Below, piece after piece: positions 1 through 12,730 of a stretch of 64,000 bases of DNA. The notes under the pieces were generated by a model. That model did no database searches. It saw only the letters and a program-made list of their open reading frames with translations, and had not been told where the DNA came from. The position numbers and the translations under genes are program-made. The stretch comes from Symsagittifera roscoffensis. Lineage: Eukaryota > Xenacoelomorpha > Acoela > Convolutidae. Numbering within the stretch: the stretch's first letter is position 1; every line of letters starts with the position of its first letter. Where the stretch lies: positions 29,688,403 through 29,752,402 of the forward strand of contig NC_087067.1 in the NCBI RefSeq assembly GCF_963678635.1, read 5' to 3'.

Positions 1-3000
1 CAGAGCATTTTGAATTTAACTTACAACTTAGTTGCTTTCTCCAAGAGACCGACTCGTAACAAAACCAGTATACTCTAGATCTATTGAGACCGAGAGATTT
101 AAGAGTAAGATTAAGATCGGTATTAGACTAAGAAGTTGCACGAATATATCCGGCCGAAAATAAGATAGCGTGACGAACAGACGGTGAACACTATCCGAAA
201 TTACTCTATGAGTTACACCTCGAACATAACTCATCTGGTGCGACCAGTGAGGCTGGTGCGACCATAACTCATAATTCTGCTTGAGTTGGTAAAATAAAAG
301 TAATTTACTTTGACAGGGCGATGCCGCTAATCGCAACAATTTTTTTTCAGCAGGCGTTTTATCTGTGAAATTTACTCAATTCTTTTACCGAATATCGAAT
401 TTTTTTTTTTTGGTTTGCCGAAGCGTTTTTTCAGAACTTTAGTTACTTGTTTTTTTTATTGAACTATGGTTTTAGACTTGTCAGTGTTGAGTTCAGTGTT
501 GACTTGTTTTCCTCCATCTCGATTAGTATCATGTAATGACAAATAAATTCTTTCAATGTCTCTTATAAACAATATCATCTGCGAAAATAGTTATGTTCAT
601 CTAATGGCATGACATTTGGAAAATCTTTAATGTGAAAAAGATTAAACAGGTAGCAAGTACTGACCTAGATAGCTCATACCAGCTTGAAAAGTGGGCAATT
701 GAATTTCTGTCGTATTGTGCTCCATCATTCAAGTAGGAAATCGACAGATTTTGGAAGAGTTGGATCTCTGAGTTCATATTTAAACAGTATTGAAAAAAAA
801 ATTTGACTCACGTGATCAAATTCATTCGAAGATCTTAAATGTGCAGCAGCTTTTACAACTACTTTAAGTGCTTGCATTAAGGACCAAACTTGTGAAGTGA
901 TATAACTCGTTCTTTTTCCAAAATGACAATTCTGTACCACTGAAAAAAGGAGATATTGGCCAGTAGTTTCCGCAACTGTTATTGGAGCCACTCAGTGCAA
1001 AAAACTATTGTTGAAATTTAAAAATATTGGAAAAGAAACTTTGTTCTATATATCTGTTTATAAATGAAGATAACTTAATGCAAATTTTAGATTATACATC
1101 CAATAGATATCACTGATATCCTTGAAAAAAACTGTTTCCTTAGTTCAATGACCTTTTCTTATTTCAACTTATGCGGCCAATGTTTTTGATTCCATTCCAA
1201 TTTGTCTGTTTCTGTTCCTGTCAAGTAAATATGGATTCTCTAATTTTTTAAAGAAAAATTTTTCAAATTAAACCCAGTATAAAACAAAATTGATAAAGCT
1301 TGTCTGGTTACATAATGCTGTGCTTTTTTGACATTTTTGTTTTCGAATGATTGACAAACTGCCGTTTTTTCTTTTCTGTTATGTCTTAAACTGTAAAATT
1401 TGTGATTCTTTTTTGCAAAAAAATTATAACGGTTGTCCTTGAAAAAACTACTAAAGAGTTAAAAGAACGACTATATTGATTCTACTAACGACCTTTTAAA
1501 AGGAAGTTTCTAGCTATTTGTGTTTCTATTTGTTTCTAGTTTTAATGTCAACTTAATATGAACAGGAACAGTCAATCTACAAACCCTCGAAAAACCTATT
1601 AGAAATTGATTTTCCTCAAACGCACCGCACTCAAATTTTTAAACTGTTAATGGACTTGACTATTTTTAAGAATGCTGTTTTTGCACTGCTTATGTTGTAA
1701 TAAAAATTACTTTGCCGAAAACTACTAAATAAATTTTGATCTGAAAGATTTTGATCTGAAATTTTTTATCCAAAAGTAAGTCGTGAAATATTTTCACTCA
1801 ATTTCTGTCATTGGAAACTCACTCATATCATGCACTGAACCTGTTTTTTTTCTGTTATCAACAACCATCGACTTTGAAAAATTGATTTTTATACTAGATT
1901 TCAGCCCACTGTTTCCTGATTCTTAAACTCACGACGAAATGAACTCACAGTAAAACTAAAACTTTTAGTCTAAAAGAACAAAACAAAGACACATTTTCCC
2001 TTCGTTTGCGTTTTAATGGTTAGAAAGACTCTTAAAAATTAGTCAAGCTCAAACTTGATTTGTTTTGAGATTTGACTTGTTTTGTTTTGAAATTATATTG
2101 AAATTAAGTTGCTAAAGGGAATGGATGACTTTGTTTCGAAACTGATTTCGCTTTCTAGGAGACGAGGAACGTGTCAATGTTTTTTTTTGTTTTTCTTCTA
2201 CAGAAAATAATTAGCGCACAAATTGAGTTTTTTGCGCAAAAATTTAATTTTTCAACTTCAATTTTATACCTAAAGCAGATTAATCAGTACATTAGGGCAA
2301 ATGGCAAAAAAAACAAATCTGAAACATCTTTATTTTTGAAAAGAGGTTTTTATTTTTAGGTTACTTGGCTGAAAGAAAAAATATTTTTGAGCCAATTTTT
2401 TTATAATCGATTGATGCAGTTTTTCTGATTTGTTGCACACGATTCTGTATGTTTGTTGGCTACATTTTATTTTCATTTTCAACAAGTTGAAATCACCAAA
2501 AACTGGGAAAACTAAAAACTTTGCAATTTTGTCGGCCTTCATAGTTTCTAAACAGTGCACGGTAATCCATGAATCTCAAAGTAGTTTGTTTCATGGAACT
2601 TCTAGTCACGAAATCTTGATTTTAGTAATTGCGACGAATTGTCATCGTTCCTACAAACATTTGACTTAATCAAATCATACTTCAAAATGTTCAGAACAAA
2701 CCAAGAAGGAGCGGTCAAAACTGAAACAAAATTCTGCTATGTTTTGTTAGCCGGGCTGCGCAAAAGTGGGTGTCGTAGAACTTTTTTTATAAGAATTTCA
2801 CTTTTCTTACCAAAAAGGCTCTAAGAATGTTATAAGATAGGGACTGTTTTTGTAAGAAATTCCTAAGGTCGTGACTTTTCTGGCAAAAAAATTTTAAGAT
2901 AAGAAAAAAACTCCCAAATTTTTTTGCATGGTTATTTCAAAAAACTTTCCTACAACCAACTTGAAATTTTTCCGCTGTCGCAGAGTAAAATAACAAAATC

Positions 3001-5670
3001 TCATAGGCCAAGCGACTCGTTTGGCTTCATTAGTCTACCGAACAAACCAATATATTTATAAAGTTTTCTTTTGCTGATAACTAGAATTTTTGACAATATA
3101 TACCGGATCCCACACTCATTACGTCCCCAGCCATACGACATGATTCGTCAAAGTTGATTTTTTCTTTTCTCCAAAATTTCAAATCGCCTTATACGTATAA
3201 CTGGGTGATTCATTGAAAAAATCAGATTTTGTGTTCGGATTTTTTTGAACGAAATGCATACATGATAAGCACTAACTGAAAATTTTTTTATGCATAATTT
3301 TGAAAGGAAACAAAAATTTTAAAAGATGATTTTTATCTGTTATTACTGTAGAGAAACACATCGGAAAATTTTGATTTTTTTAACGCTCTCTTTGTCTTTT
3401 CATTTGCATTGATCGTTACGACCAAATTTTAAAAAGTTTAATGACTTGTCTCGGTATTCCACGGATTCACAAGCATCAAATGGTACGCCCATCCAGTGTA
3501 AAGTTTGGTCTCTTAATGGATCCAAAATTTGATTTTATCATGGGTCGTAAAATTTTATGAAATCTGATTGGAATGAATTTTATTTTTTTTAGTGTCAATT
3601 AAGGAATAGAAGACACTTGTTTAGTTCTTGTAGGTTTTTGCTTAGAAAAACGTTCTGAAAAATTAATCATTCGGGAACTTGATTTTTTTTGCGGTTCAAA
3701 TTCTGATTTTCTTGAAGTTCAATTCAAAATTATTTGCTTAGAGGAAGATAATTTATTATCTCTAATTAGTTTCAGCAGAAGAGAAAACGCGAATGGCATA
3801 AAAGCGAAAACTGTGAATGACTTGTTGTTTGAATAAATAAAAATAAAACTGTGTTTGACCCATTTTCAAAACTCTTATTGACCCATTTTTTCGTAATCGG
3901 GCTTTATTTATAAGAAAACCTCTATCGTAACTACTGAAGAAGTTCAACCGATTTTATCGTCATAAATTTAGTTTTCGAATTGTTTTTCGATTGTTTACTT
4001 TGAAATGCTTTTCTCCGTTTCCAGAAGCTTCCTTTCTGTTGGTTCTTTTCCCAATATCTTTTTGAATCAGTCATCCATTGAATTAGATGCGCCGATATGA
4101 GCAAAAGTTGCTTAATTGCTTTTGAGATTAGTCAGATGAACCGTTTGAAAACATAAGTGTACACGGGTACCGACCAACTCACATTAAACTTTTATGCAGA
4201 CATGGCTTAGACAACTGCACTCTGTGACGCATCTAAGTTTTGGTTAATGACGTGAGTCTTAAGTCATTTGAAATGTGTCATTTTAAATACACATAAAAAT
4301 GATTATCGGCTTTCAAAAACCGGCTGCAAGTACATGTTTTACCAAATTTAGCAGATATATATTTCTTTTAAATTATCCGTTGATTATGTTTCCTATTTTA
4401 GTTTTGTTAACTCAGCAAAGATCATTTTTCTTTAAAAAATGTTGAATGCAAAATGTGTTTTTAATCAGGTCATTCCAATTCTTTTGAGTTTGAATGTTTA
4501 AGTGCCTTCATACAAAGGATAAACAATTGATTTTATTAAAACTATTTTGAAGGTCCTCGTAAATGGCATATAATTGATTTCAGAGCATTTTGCTATAGAG
4601 TGACTTTGGAAAAAATTGAGAATTTCATAGAAATTGTACGGTTTTTTCTGTTTATTTTTCAGAAAAAATTCATATTATATTTGGTTTTTGCCATCAGCTC
4701 TCTGATTTCGGGTTAATTGTTTCAAAAACATCCTATCCATAAAAGACTTTTAAAATCTAAAATACGAAAAACCTTTGTTTTTTCTTAGTAACCCAATTTT
4801 AGAAAGTTTTTATTTGAAAAAAAAAATCCTTTTTTTTCGTCTCCCTGACTTCACTGACAGTTTTCCAATTGGTTCTTGGCTATGTTATAGCACAACAAAA
4901 ACTCTCAACTGATATTTATCTAAATTCAAACTTAGAAGCGAATATGCAAATGGCATATAGGCAAACAACCGTGAATGTCTTGTTTCTTGAGTTTCCCGAA
5001 AAATAAAAAAATAAAACAAGTTATTGGCCCAGTTTATTTTCTTAATCAGGCTTAATTTTCAACAAAGTGTCTACAATAGTTACGTAAAAAATTCAAAGAA
5101 ATTTATCGGAATGAGTTTTATATTTGAATCGTTTTTCAAATGTTTTCCCTTTTTACCCCACTGTCTTTTTACCCCACTTTAATGAATTCTGAAAGTTTCA
5201 GTGACTTCATACATTTAATAAGCATTCAATTCCACTAAAACCATTTTCATATAAGTCGTACAGCTTTTTCTGTTTTCTTTTCAGATAACTCAATTCAAGA
5301 AATATTTCACATTAGTCTTTTATTTTTCGGTCTCATTGACTTTACCGACACTTTTTAATTTAGTTGTTGGCTATCTTTTTTTGATGTTTATGTGAACTCA
5401 AAACAAATAGCGAAATTGGGTATCTGTAATAGTTTTCGAAGAATCGCTTCGTTAGAAACAACGAAATAGTCAAGCAGTATTTTGTTTTTAAAAATAAATC
5501 GTTAAAGAGCTCAATTGGTTTTTACAATAAATTTGAATGGATGTAATATGTTTAAAAAACAAGTAAAAATTGGTTCGTGGATTAATTGAAAAAGAGTTAA
5601 CAACACTAAAACTTGAGTTTAACAGTACTTGTTCGTTAAGAGAATGTCAAAACTTCAGTCTAAACGTTAA
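1..5670. other. AT-rich intergenic DNA, no gene recognised
   Basis: No reading frame here resembles a known protein, and the short open frames have low-complexity composition and no convincing splice sites. The one structure seen is a diverged tandem duplication: 3720-4010 resembles 4910-5150 (shared words around GAATGGCATA, GTGAATG, CTTGTT and AATCAGGCTT), with further weak matches near 4500-4680 and 5200-5310. This could be old transposon sequence or unconstrained spacer. Confidence 0.5.
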
Positions 5671-5673
5671 ACA

Positions 5674-5706
<33 letters not shown>
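5674..5706. repeat. Short (GAT)n microsatellite
   Basis: Eleven consecutive GAT triplets followed by an imperfect copy. This is the same motif as the very long array near 50 kb. Confidence 0.95.
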
Positions 5707-5818
5707 AATGGCGATGTTGAACACCTAGCTTCTTTCGCTATGTTCGCTTCTAATTTCCTTAGTTTCATTCGATATGTTTGCACCATTCAATCTTCTTTGG
5801 CCTCTGTCGTGGACCAGC

Positions 5819-6098
5819 TGAAATACGTAAATACCTTCATTTAATATACTTGCAGTGCTGCTTTGCAACCACTGTGTGGTATGGCTGTTACGTCACTGTT
5901 TCAGTAACTGCTAAAAGCGATATAGTTTTTGGACAGCCATTGTTCATTTGTTAGCTTAGTTACCGTTTAAACTTGGCCGATTTAATTCAACTAATCTTTT
6001 AGCTTCGTTTTAGTCTAATTTTAAAATAAAGTTTTTGTTGGAAAACTCTTATTGTCTTACACTGTCGTAATCCACGTTCTTTAGTTGTCTAACAAAGA
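5819..6098 (+). repeat. 5' LTR remnant of Gypsy-type retrotransposon
   Basis: This segment aligns with 26152-26441, and its 3' part aligns with 32770-32948. Shared landmarks are the CTGCTTTGC-ACCACT block, CAGCCATTG, and the stretch ending in TTAGTTG-CTAAC. Matching direct copies on both sides of retroviral-type pol remnants are what an LTR element leaves behind. Exact ends are uncertain: the left edge was set at TGAAATAC, where similarity begins. The copies have diverged, so the insertion is old. Confidence 0.6.
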
Positions 6099-9000
6099 CC
6101 GTTTATGGCGATTCGAACTTTTGATTATTGGAATTCCTCGGGATTCATTCAACAAACGTAATCCCTCAAGATTAGGAAAAATGGGCAGATAAGTTTCACC
6201 TCACCATCATAGCAAAAAACTCCGTAGATATTGACGATAGTATCAACCCACCACACCGTCAACCATTACATGCTTCTATCCCAGAAGATCCAGCTGAGAT
6301 CGAAGATGCTACACAGCGACAAAATAGAGAAGCGATATACACAACACTGCTTAACATCTATAACGAAGAAGTAAAAAGCCACAGAAAAGAAGACATTAAC
6401 AAGTTTAACGCACTACAAATTGGAGAGATTGATAGGAAACTGAAATCTTAATTCTACCTAGCACTAGGCAAAGAGCGCCCAAAATGTTTCGCTTGTTAAA
6501 ACCTAGGAAAATAGATTCTGGATATAAGTTCTGCTGAACTTTGGCAGTTGCTCAAAACAACATTTACATCAGGAACCAACCTTAGATATGAGCGCTACTA
6601 ACCTTAGATATTAGCAGACGCAAAAAAACACTCAGAAAACCTAGAAAAATTTCACAAAATTCTCACAGAGCTAGCAAAAAAGTGTAGTTTGGGTGATTTA
6701 GATGCAGAACAGGTGAGGTACGTTTTCATAACAAACATGAGAAAAGTAGAGATACAAAATAAACTGTAAATTGAATGTTTAACTCCCGAAAACGTCCTAG
6801 CTTAAAAAACGCCCAACAGTTTGAGCTCAGAAAACTTCTTCTTAAGCAACTCCCAAATATCTTTACTAGAATAGGTATATCGAAAACTTTTTAAGTAAGC
6901 ACTTACTTCATAGACCCGCTAAAACTAAACCAGGTAAAGGGGAAACAAATCCCAAATCATTTACCCCCAAAAGTCACTAGATGCGTCGACCAACTTCTAG
7001 AAGATGGCCATATAGAAAAACTAACAAAGCACTCGCAGGATTCTTTTATCAGCCCCATCGTAGTGACTGCTAAACGAGATTGCTTCGCTACGTTAGCTCT
7101 TAACTCAAAAAAATTGAATAGGCAAATACACAGAAACCATTATCAAATGCTAAATCCCTTTGAACTAATAGACAATGGGGCAGTTACAAATAGCCGAAAT
7201 GCAGAAAACTGATTATAATTCTCATCGTTACAACTAAATTACTCCTACAGTCAAACCACACAGCCTTTTAAAGTAACTAGCCAATGTAATTTAGGTATTG
7301 TGGGCGGAAACATCACGTGCTCATACAGTTTTAAGACCAAAATTTACGGATTGGGCGATGCTTTAAAGCACTAATCGGAGCTAAATGAGGCGAAGATACG
7401 CCGATAAGGATATAGGATTTGTAGACTACATGTCACGCCAACCTACAAAAAAACAGACCCCTATTTTAGAGGATGACGAGAAATTTGTTTTTGCATCGGA
7501 GGATAATATCGGTATTTTACTGGGCTTCGACAAAGACATGCCTGAAACTCAAGTAAAGATCGATACAGAACAATTCGCACTCGATAGCTCACAAAATGTG
7601 AAAATCTGCTGCAATGTAAATGGTCACACTCATGAGAACAAGACAGCGAAAGAAATCGAAGAGGAGCAAGTAATTCAACACGCTGCAGAACAGCTTCAAA
7701 ATATTCGCGACCAAACAATTATCTACGTGCGTCAAAACTCTCATTATCAAACAGTTGTGTTCTTCAGAGTGTAAAACTTTTGATTTTGCAGAAAACGCTG
7801 AGCGCTTAAAATCTAACTATTACGATTTGACAAGAATGAAAACGACGAAAGAAAACTACCTTAAGTAGTTGAGCCAAGTACAAATATAGAACTAGATTTC
7901 GCCTGAAATCTACCAGTCGTGTGGGGAACAAAAAAAGGTCCTAGTATGCATTAGCCGTTACTCTAAGTTTTCATCCGCACAAATCTTTTCGTGCAAATCA
8001 GCAAAAACTAATAAAAACTTACTGCAAAATTACATAGGATTACATGGAATCCCTCGAAAAAAGCGAGTAGACGAAGGGTCCGGATTCGTAGCTAAGGAAG
8101 TCAAAGCGTTTTGAGTGGGACGTCATAGAGCCCGGTGTTAGTCATTAGTCCTGTAGGGGTCATAGAGCCAAGGTCTGGTCGAGCGACTCATTAGGACTAT
8201 AAAGGAAAAGCTGTTAATGATGGCTCAAGAAATTCCAAATGCTATGCTAAAAATGATGACACGCATTAGGGATGTTAAACAGCAATCAATAAACTGCACC
8301 CGTTCAAAGCTCATTTTGACAGGACTGCAACCACTATGTGGCACAATTTGCAAATCCTCCGTCAATACAAAACTTAAACTGGTATCGAATAATGCCTTGC
8401 TTAGTTAGAGGACGAAGAATGATGGGCCGAGATAGGAGAGATAATTAGGATTCACTGGATCACATTGAGGACGCCGAAAAAGACAGATCTGATACATCTT
8501 CGTATGAATTCTCCAACCCAACAAAATACGTCCTTACTAGCGCAGGATCGCCTCTAAGAGTTTTGGGAAAAGCTCAAAACAAAAATATGTCAAACGAGCC
8601 GCTTTAAGGCTTGTGAAACCAAAAACCATCTCGGGGTAAGATATCAGTTTTTTGTAGAGTTCAAGGTGAAAAAACGTGATCCTTACTTCAAAACATTTTT
8701 TTTTAATCTTGAACATAGAGTTCAAGATGGGAAAAACATGATCCATACTACAAAAATCTCACGGACGAAATCGTTTGAGAATCTGAATATACGGTAACAC
8801 CTAAAAGCTGAAAAATTTTACTTAAAACTGTTACAGACAAAAAAACTGACAATTCCGACCTTCCCAGAAAGCCAGTGAGTTCTGGACCGAAGGCCCAGCT
8901 TCTGAAGTTTTAAACTACCAAGGCCCCAGAACAACTTCTAGAAGAACGGCCATCAAGAGCTCTAGGAAAAATGAAGTCGCCCAAAAGCCCAAAACAAAGA

Positions 9001-9179
9001 GCAAAATTTGAGGAGCTAGAAAATGCTTGCAGGAACGCTGCAAAGTACAGCTCTAGAGAAACACTCCTAAGAGAAGCAGAAGAGGTGCAAACAGCAAAAT
9101 TGCTAGTACCTCTCGATCCTGAAACGACACGACCATAACCGAAAAAGAAAATTGTTACAATTCTTGATTCACTAAGAGT
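6099..9179 (+). mobile_element. Decayed Ty3/Gypsy-type LTR retrotransposon body (gag-pol), left part
   Basis: Plus-strand remnants run in Gypsy order. A gag-like stretch (6.2-6.8 kb) is followed by the start of reverse transcriptase (6.9-7.35 kb), the end of RNase H with the tether (7.36-7.77 kb), integrase (7.9-8.2 kb), and a tail matching 31.63-31.90 kb. Every frame is broken by stops and shifts. Compared with the copy at 26.8-31.4 kb, the second half of reverse transcriptase and most of RNase H are deleted near 7361. The right end is interrupted by the Polinton at 9186, and the same element probably resumes at 25659. It encodes nothing functional today. Confidence 0.75.
7385..7774 (+). pseudogene. 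Gypsy pol fragment: RNase H end and pol tether
   Basis: A 129-residue open stretch starts with a decayed RNase H C-terminus (KDIGFVDYMSRQ, the usual D-x-MSR ending). An acidic linker and a segment IRDQTIIYVRQNSHYQTV, which precedes integrase in related elements, follow. The same segment recurs at 28372-28575 and 30808-31011 with few changes. It is open only between stops and lacks a start and the rest of pol, so it is a relic and not a gene. Confidence 0.6.
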
Positions 9180-9185
9180 GCCTAT
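9180..9185. repeat. Left target-site duplication of Polinton (GCCTAT)
   Basis: The hexamer GCCTAT sits directly outside the left terminus and again at 25653-25658 outside the right terminus. Six-base duplications are typical of Polinton/Maverick insertion. The identity actually covers AGTGCCTAT, so the exact boundary could be off by up to three bases. Confidence 0.65.
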
Positions 9186-9375
9186 AGCAGTTTGCATAGA
9201 GTGCATTAGGATCGGGGGGGGGGGGGATTGTCATATATGGATGACCAATAGGTATAGATCATAATTGTCGCTATGTATTATCTGACATCCAATGGTCACC
9301 ATGTAAAAATCCTAATTGTCATTCTGCATTATTTTATAACTAATAGTCCTCATGTAAAGTTTCGATATAAATTTG
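9186..9375 (+). repeat. Left terminal inverted repeat of Polinton
   Basis: It begins AGCAGTTTGCAT and matches the reverse complement of 25480-25652 through blocks such as GCATTAGGAT, GGATGACCA, TAGGTATAGATCA and ATGTATTAT. A run of G (about 9214-9226) interrupts the left copy. The AG start agrees with known Polinton termini. Confidence 0.75.
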
Positions 9376-9736
9376 AATCTTCCCAATAGACGTTGTTTTT
9401 ACAGTTTTCGTACTGGAAAGAGTTTGCTAAATCTTCGTTCAAAAAAGGACTGATATGTTTCACTGCGCTATTTTCCGTTTGCTCAATTCTTCTTTAAACT
9501 GTGAATCAATTTCAGTTTACATACAAATAGATACAAAAGTATGCTAGAAAAAAATTCATTTAAATGAAAAGGATTATATCCTCAAATAATTGAGTTCCAA
9601 AACTGGATCAAAAGCTCGCACTTAAAAACGCACTAAACACGGAATAGCGGTAAGTCAAATTTCATGTAACACAATTCTATTTTTAAGTCATTGATTTTTT
9701 TTTTACTATACAAAGGTTAAAATGGTTTTTTATGTT

Positions 9737-9940
9737 TTAACCCATTCGTCGATATTTTGTCCGCAATTCAACTGCTTCATAATCGAAAAATGAATCGTTG
9801 AAGAATTGAAACTCGTCCTCGTCGGAAGTATTGGCCTCCAGATCGGCGATATCCCCGCTATCTATATCACTGTCTTTTGTTTCTGATGCCCGAATCAAAC
9901 CGGATTCTGGAGTTTGCCAACTGCTATTGACCTGGTCCAT
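9737..9940 (-). pseudogene. Acidic open frame beside the polymerase remnant
   Basis: This is a 67-residue open stretch on the minus strand, rich in D, E and S (for example SDIDSGDIADLEANTSDEDE). It lies just downstream of the DNA polymerase C-terminal relic, in another frame. It could be part of a small Polinton protein or the decayed tail of the polymerase. No family is recognised. Confidence 0.3.
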
Positions 9941-9946
9941 CAGTTG

Positions 9947-10381
9947 TCAAAGCGAACAATGTGGTTGTGTATTTTCAACAGTGAAACTATCCTCAGAGTA
10001 TTCATCGTCAATTTCCTTAATGGTCCCAATCACAGTTTTGAGTGATAGCGATTTCTTCAGACATCTCATCGAGGGAATCATCACAATCCTATGGCATCCA
10101 TTTTTCCAAATCGTCATCATCAATTGTACGAGAATTTGCAGCAGCGGCGTTGTCATTGCTATCATCAATGCCAATCGCAGTTTGACACACGTTGTTTTGT
10201 GACCGTAGAGAAGGGTCTGTTGGCCATCATCGAGGATGTAGCGTTTGTCATCGAAAGCTGATAACGATGATTTTGTCGAAGTAACAGTTTGAATACTGTG
10301 TGACACGGATGCGATTCGACTGTTTACAGTTTTGAATAGCGAGCCAGAGTTCAAGATATCTCGATATCGCTGATGAGTCAA
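9947..10381 (-). pseudogene. Polinton DNA polymerase B, C-terminal fragment
   Basis: The N-terminal half of this minus-strand open stretch contains SAFDDKRYILDDGQQTL followed by LYGHK. That is the conserved ending seen after the palm and thumb of Polinton protein-primed polymerases. The rest is acidic and unassigned. The middle of the polymerase is missing between this block and 10.92 kb, where an AT-rich insert lies instead, so no catalytic polymerase can be made. The family is assigned from remembered motif similarity. Confidence 0.6.
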
Positions 10382-10389
10382 CTTCTTTT

Positions 10390-10915
10390 GAGCAGCTTTT
10401 GATACACTTTTTGCCGATAATTTTCTGCGGTCGAAATTATAAATTAAAAATTACAAACTCATTTAACGATTATCACTATTGTGTGTGGAAAAAAAACTGA
10501 TTTTTTTGTGTGGCTGCTACAATATTTAAACTTGAAGTCCAGGTGCCACGAAAAAAATTTTCATTGAAAAAATTTTCTTCTGGTAGACGAAATTTGTTTT
10601 TTTTTTTCAAAAGAATCATATATATATATTTAGTCGACGAACAATTTTTTGTGATGACCGAGTCTTACAAAAAAAAACACAAAAAATTTTTTGTTGGCAA
10701 AAAAAGTTCCAAAAAAAAAATTCACGCTCAAGAAAATAATTATTTTTTTAATGAAAATAAGTTTTCCCCGACCAAAAAAATTTTTTACGATGAAAAAAAT
10801 TTTACCGCCCAAAAACAACTACCAGCTATATAAAAAAAACTTTTGGCAAACTTTATTAGACTGAAAAACATAATTTTCAAAACAAAACATAATTTTGCCA
10901 AAAAGTAAAATAAGA
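10390..10915. other. AT-rich insert replacing the polymerase palm region
   Basis: This stretch is made of A- and T-runs (AAAAAATTTTTT type) with a TATATATATATT tract near 10620. It separates polymerase motif A from the polymerase C-terminus. The open frames on both strands here come from its near-palindromic A/T composition and are not genes. It may be a small AT-rich MITE that came in with a deletion, but no clear termini were found. Confidence 0.5.
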
Positions 10916-12730
10916 GAGGTTATTCGCGTCAATCATACCAAGGTGCTAGGTTGATCTTGATTGAAGTCGGGGCTTTTTTTGTTTTCGCTTTGAAAAAACA
11001 ACTATGGAACACAGATGCAGTGCCCCCTCGTATCATATTCTTGGCCATTTCGAGATGCCTGCGGTCTGATGTGAGCTGAAAATTCGAGTCTTTGCAGTTA
11101 GGTTTGAGGGAGTCTCCAGCTAAGTTAGAATCACTTAAATGGTGCTCACAGTCCAGGCCATAAGTTTGGTGACCAAATTGGACGAAACTCTTCAAATACG
11201 CATGCAAGAAGGAGTGTATCACACCTGAGACACATATTGTGATAACCCTCATAGTTCTGACATTTGAACTCTCTGAAACCTTTCCTTGCATATTCTAGAT
11301 TTGCTTGTGATAATGCAATTTTTCATCCTTTCAAAACATCAAAACAATGATGCCAGGAAGGCAGTTCTTTTTCTGCAAGTTTTTCTCTATTAGCCATGTA
11401 TGAATGAGTGTAAAAACTTTTTGCCGTATCAGACATCGTTGCTCCTGCGTCTCGTTTGCAAAGTACTCGTTTAAAATTGACAGTTTTTGCCCTGGTAAAT
11501 TATCATTCCATTTTTGCAAGGAAGAATTTAAGAACTTTTATGAGTCAATGAATCTGAGGTACTCGAAAACATTTCGATCAATTTCGTTCCATCTTTTTAT
11601 AGATTTAATTAGGACTCCAATGCTTAAATATTTAGATTTTTCGTCGGTGCTGGGTATGACACTCATTGTACTGGTTGGCTCGCATTTATGCAATGCGAAA
11701 CAAATGTGGTGGGGTCATAGTTCTGGATGTTGTGACTAATGACTGGGATAAAATTTACAGTTGGTCTAGCTAGACTGTGTTTTTCACTGAAGAAGAATGG
11801 CATTGGTCAAGACAATTTTTGTGCTCATTGGTTGATGTTGATGTGTCGAAGTGAATCACAAATGATACAAACCACAAGGCCTGAAGGTTTTTGAACTCCT
11901 ATCGGTTGGTACTTTTTTTCTGCTGAAGGCATGACTATTGGACAGGTTCACGATCCTTACCAGGCTGGATGCGTTGCTCGTGAGCATCTGCACTCCAACT
12001 AATGTGAAAACAAATTCTACATAAGTGCGTGTATGGGCGATGCTTATATTCTTTGATTTCACAGATGCATTTTAGCAAATTGGTTATAAGTACATAGTGA
12101 TGCTTCGCAGGTCCATATCAAATATCTCAACTTCAGTGTTGCTATCATTGTTCGGTCGTTTTAATTTATACAAAGGTAACAAATCTCCCTATTGGCACTG
12201 GAACACATTTAACCGCACATCGTTGAGTTGTTCAAAGTTTTCAATTGATGCGAAACTCATGGGCAAATCAAAAATACCTTGGGCGTTGTGTGTACTTTCA
12301 GCAGTGTATGTATCTGGTTGCTTTCAAGCAGCTGCTGGGTTTACTTTTTGTTAATCAATCAGAATTAAGCCAATACCATGTTTCAGACTATAAGCAGCCG
12401 TAGAGCAAAGTTCAAAGCAATTATGATCGTCGTGGTTTCTAATGTTTATCAAATTCAGCGATTCTCGAATTCGAAAAGGCAAGTCAATATAACAGGTAAA
12501 CCATGAGTTGCTTTTAAATGAGTTGATAAGTTTTTTGGCGATTGAAAGCCCAAATGACAATAGTCACAAACACCTCCAGATTGACCATGAGCGTGAAGGA
12601 TGTTTTTGTAAACTTGAGAACATTTGAGCTGTGAATGAACGATAAACATTAAGGTTTTTTTCAACAAATTGTTTGTCACACTCATGGCGACTTCTATTGC
12701 TCTTTTTTGCAGTGAATAAAAAAATAGCAT
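10916..12730 (-). pseudogene. Polinton protein-primed DNA polymerase B, N-terminal part
   Basis: Reading down the minus strand, the frames give a C2H2 finger (CDYCHLGFQSPKNLSTHLKATH, about 12.58 kb, C-x2-C and H-x4-H). Next come the RNHDDHNCFELC block (about 12.44 kb), FDLPMSFASIENFEQLNDV (about 12.25 kb), a spacer with SLQKWNDNLPG (about 11.51 kb), and MIRGGTASV (about 11.02 kb). MIDANNL, the motif A of Polinton palms, lies at about 10.93 kb. This order matches N-terminal and exonuclease regions of Polinton polymerases. At least four frames and several stops are needed to read it. Palm motifs B and C are absent, because the sequence breaks off right after motif A. Confidence 0.75.

Noticed and set aside
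10510-10833. Overlapping lysine/phenylalanine-rich frames on both strands
   Set aside because: Caused by A/T runs that are nearly self-complementary; no protein character.
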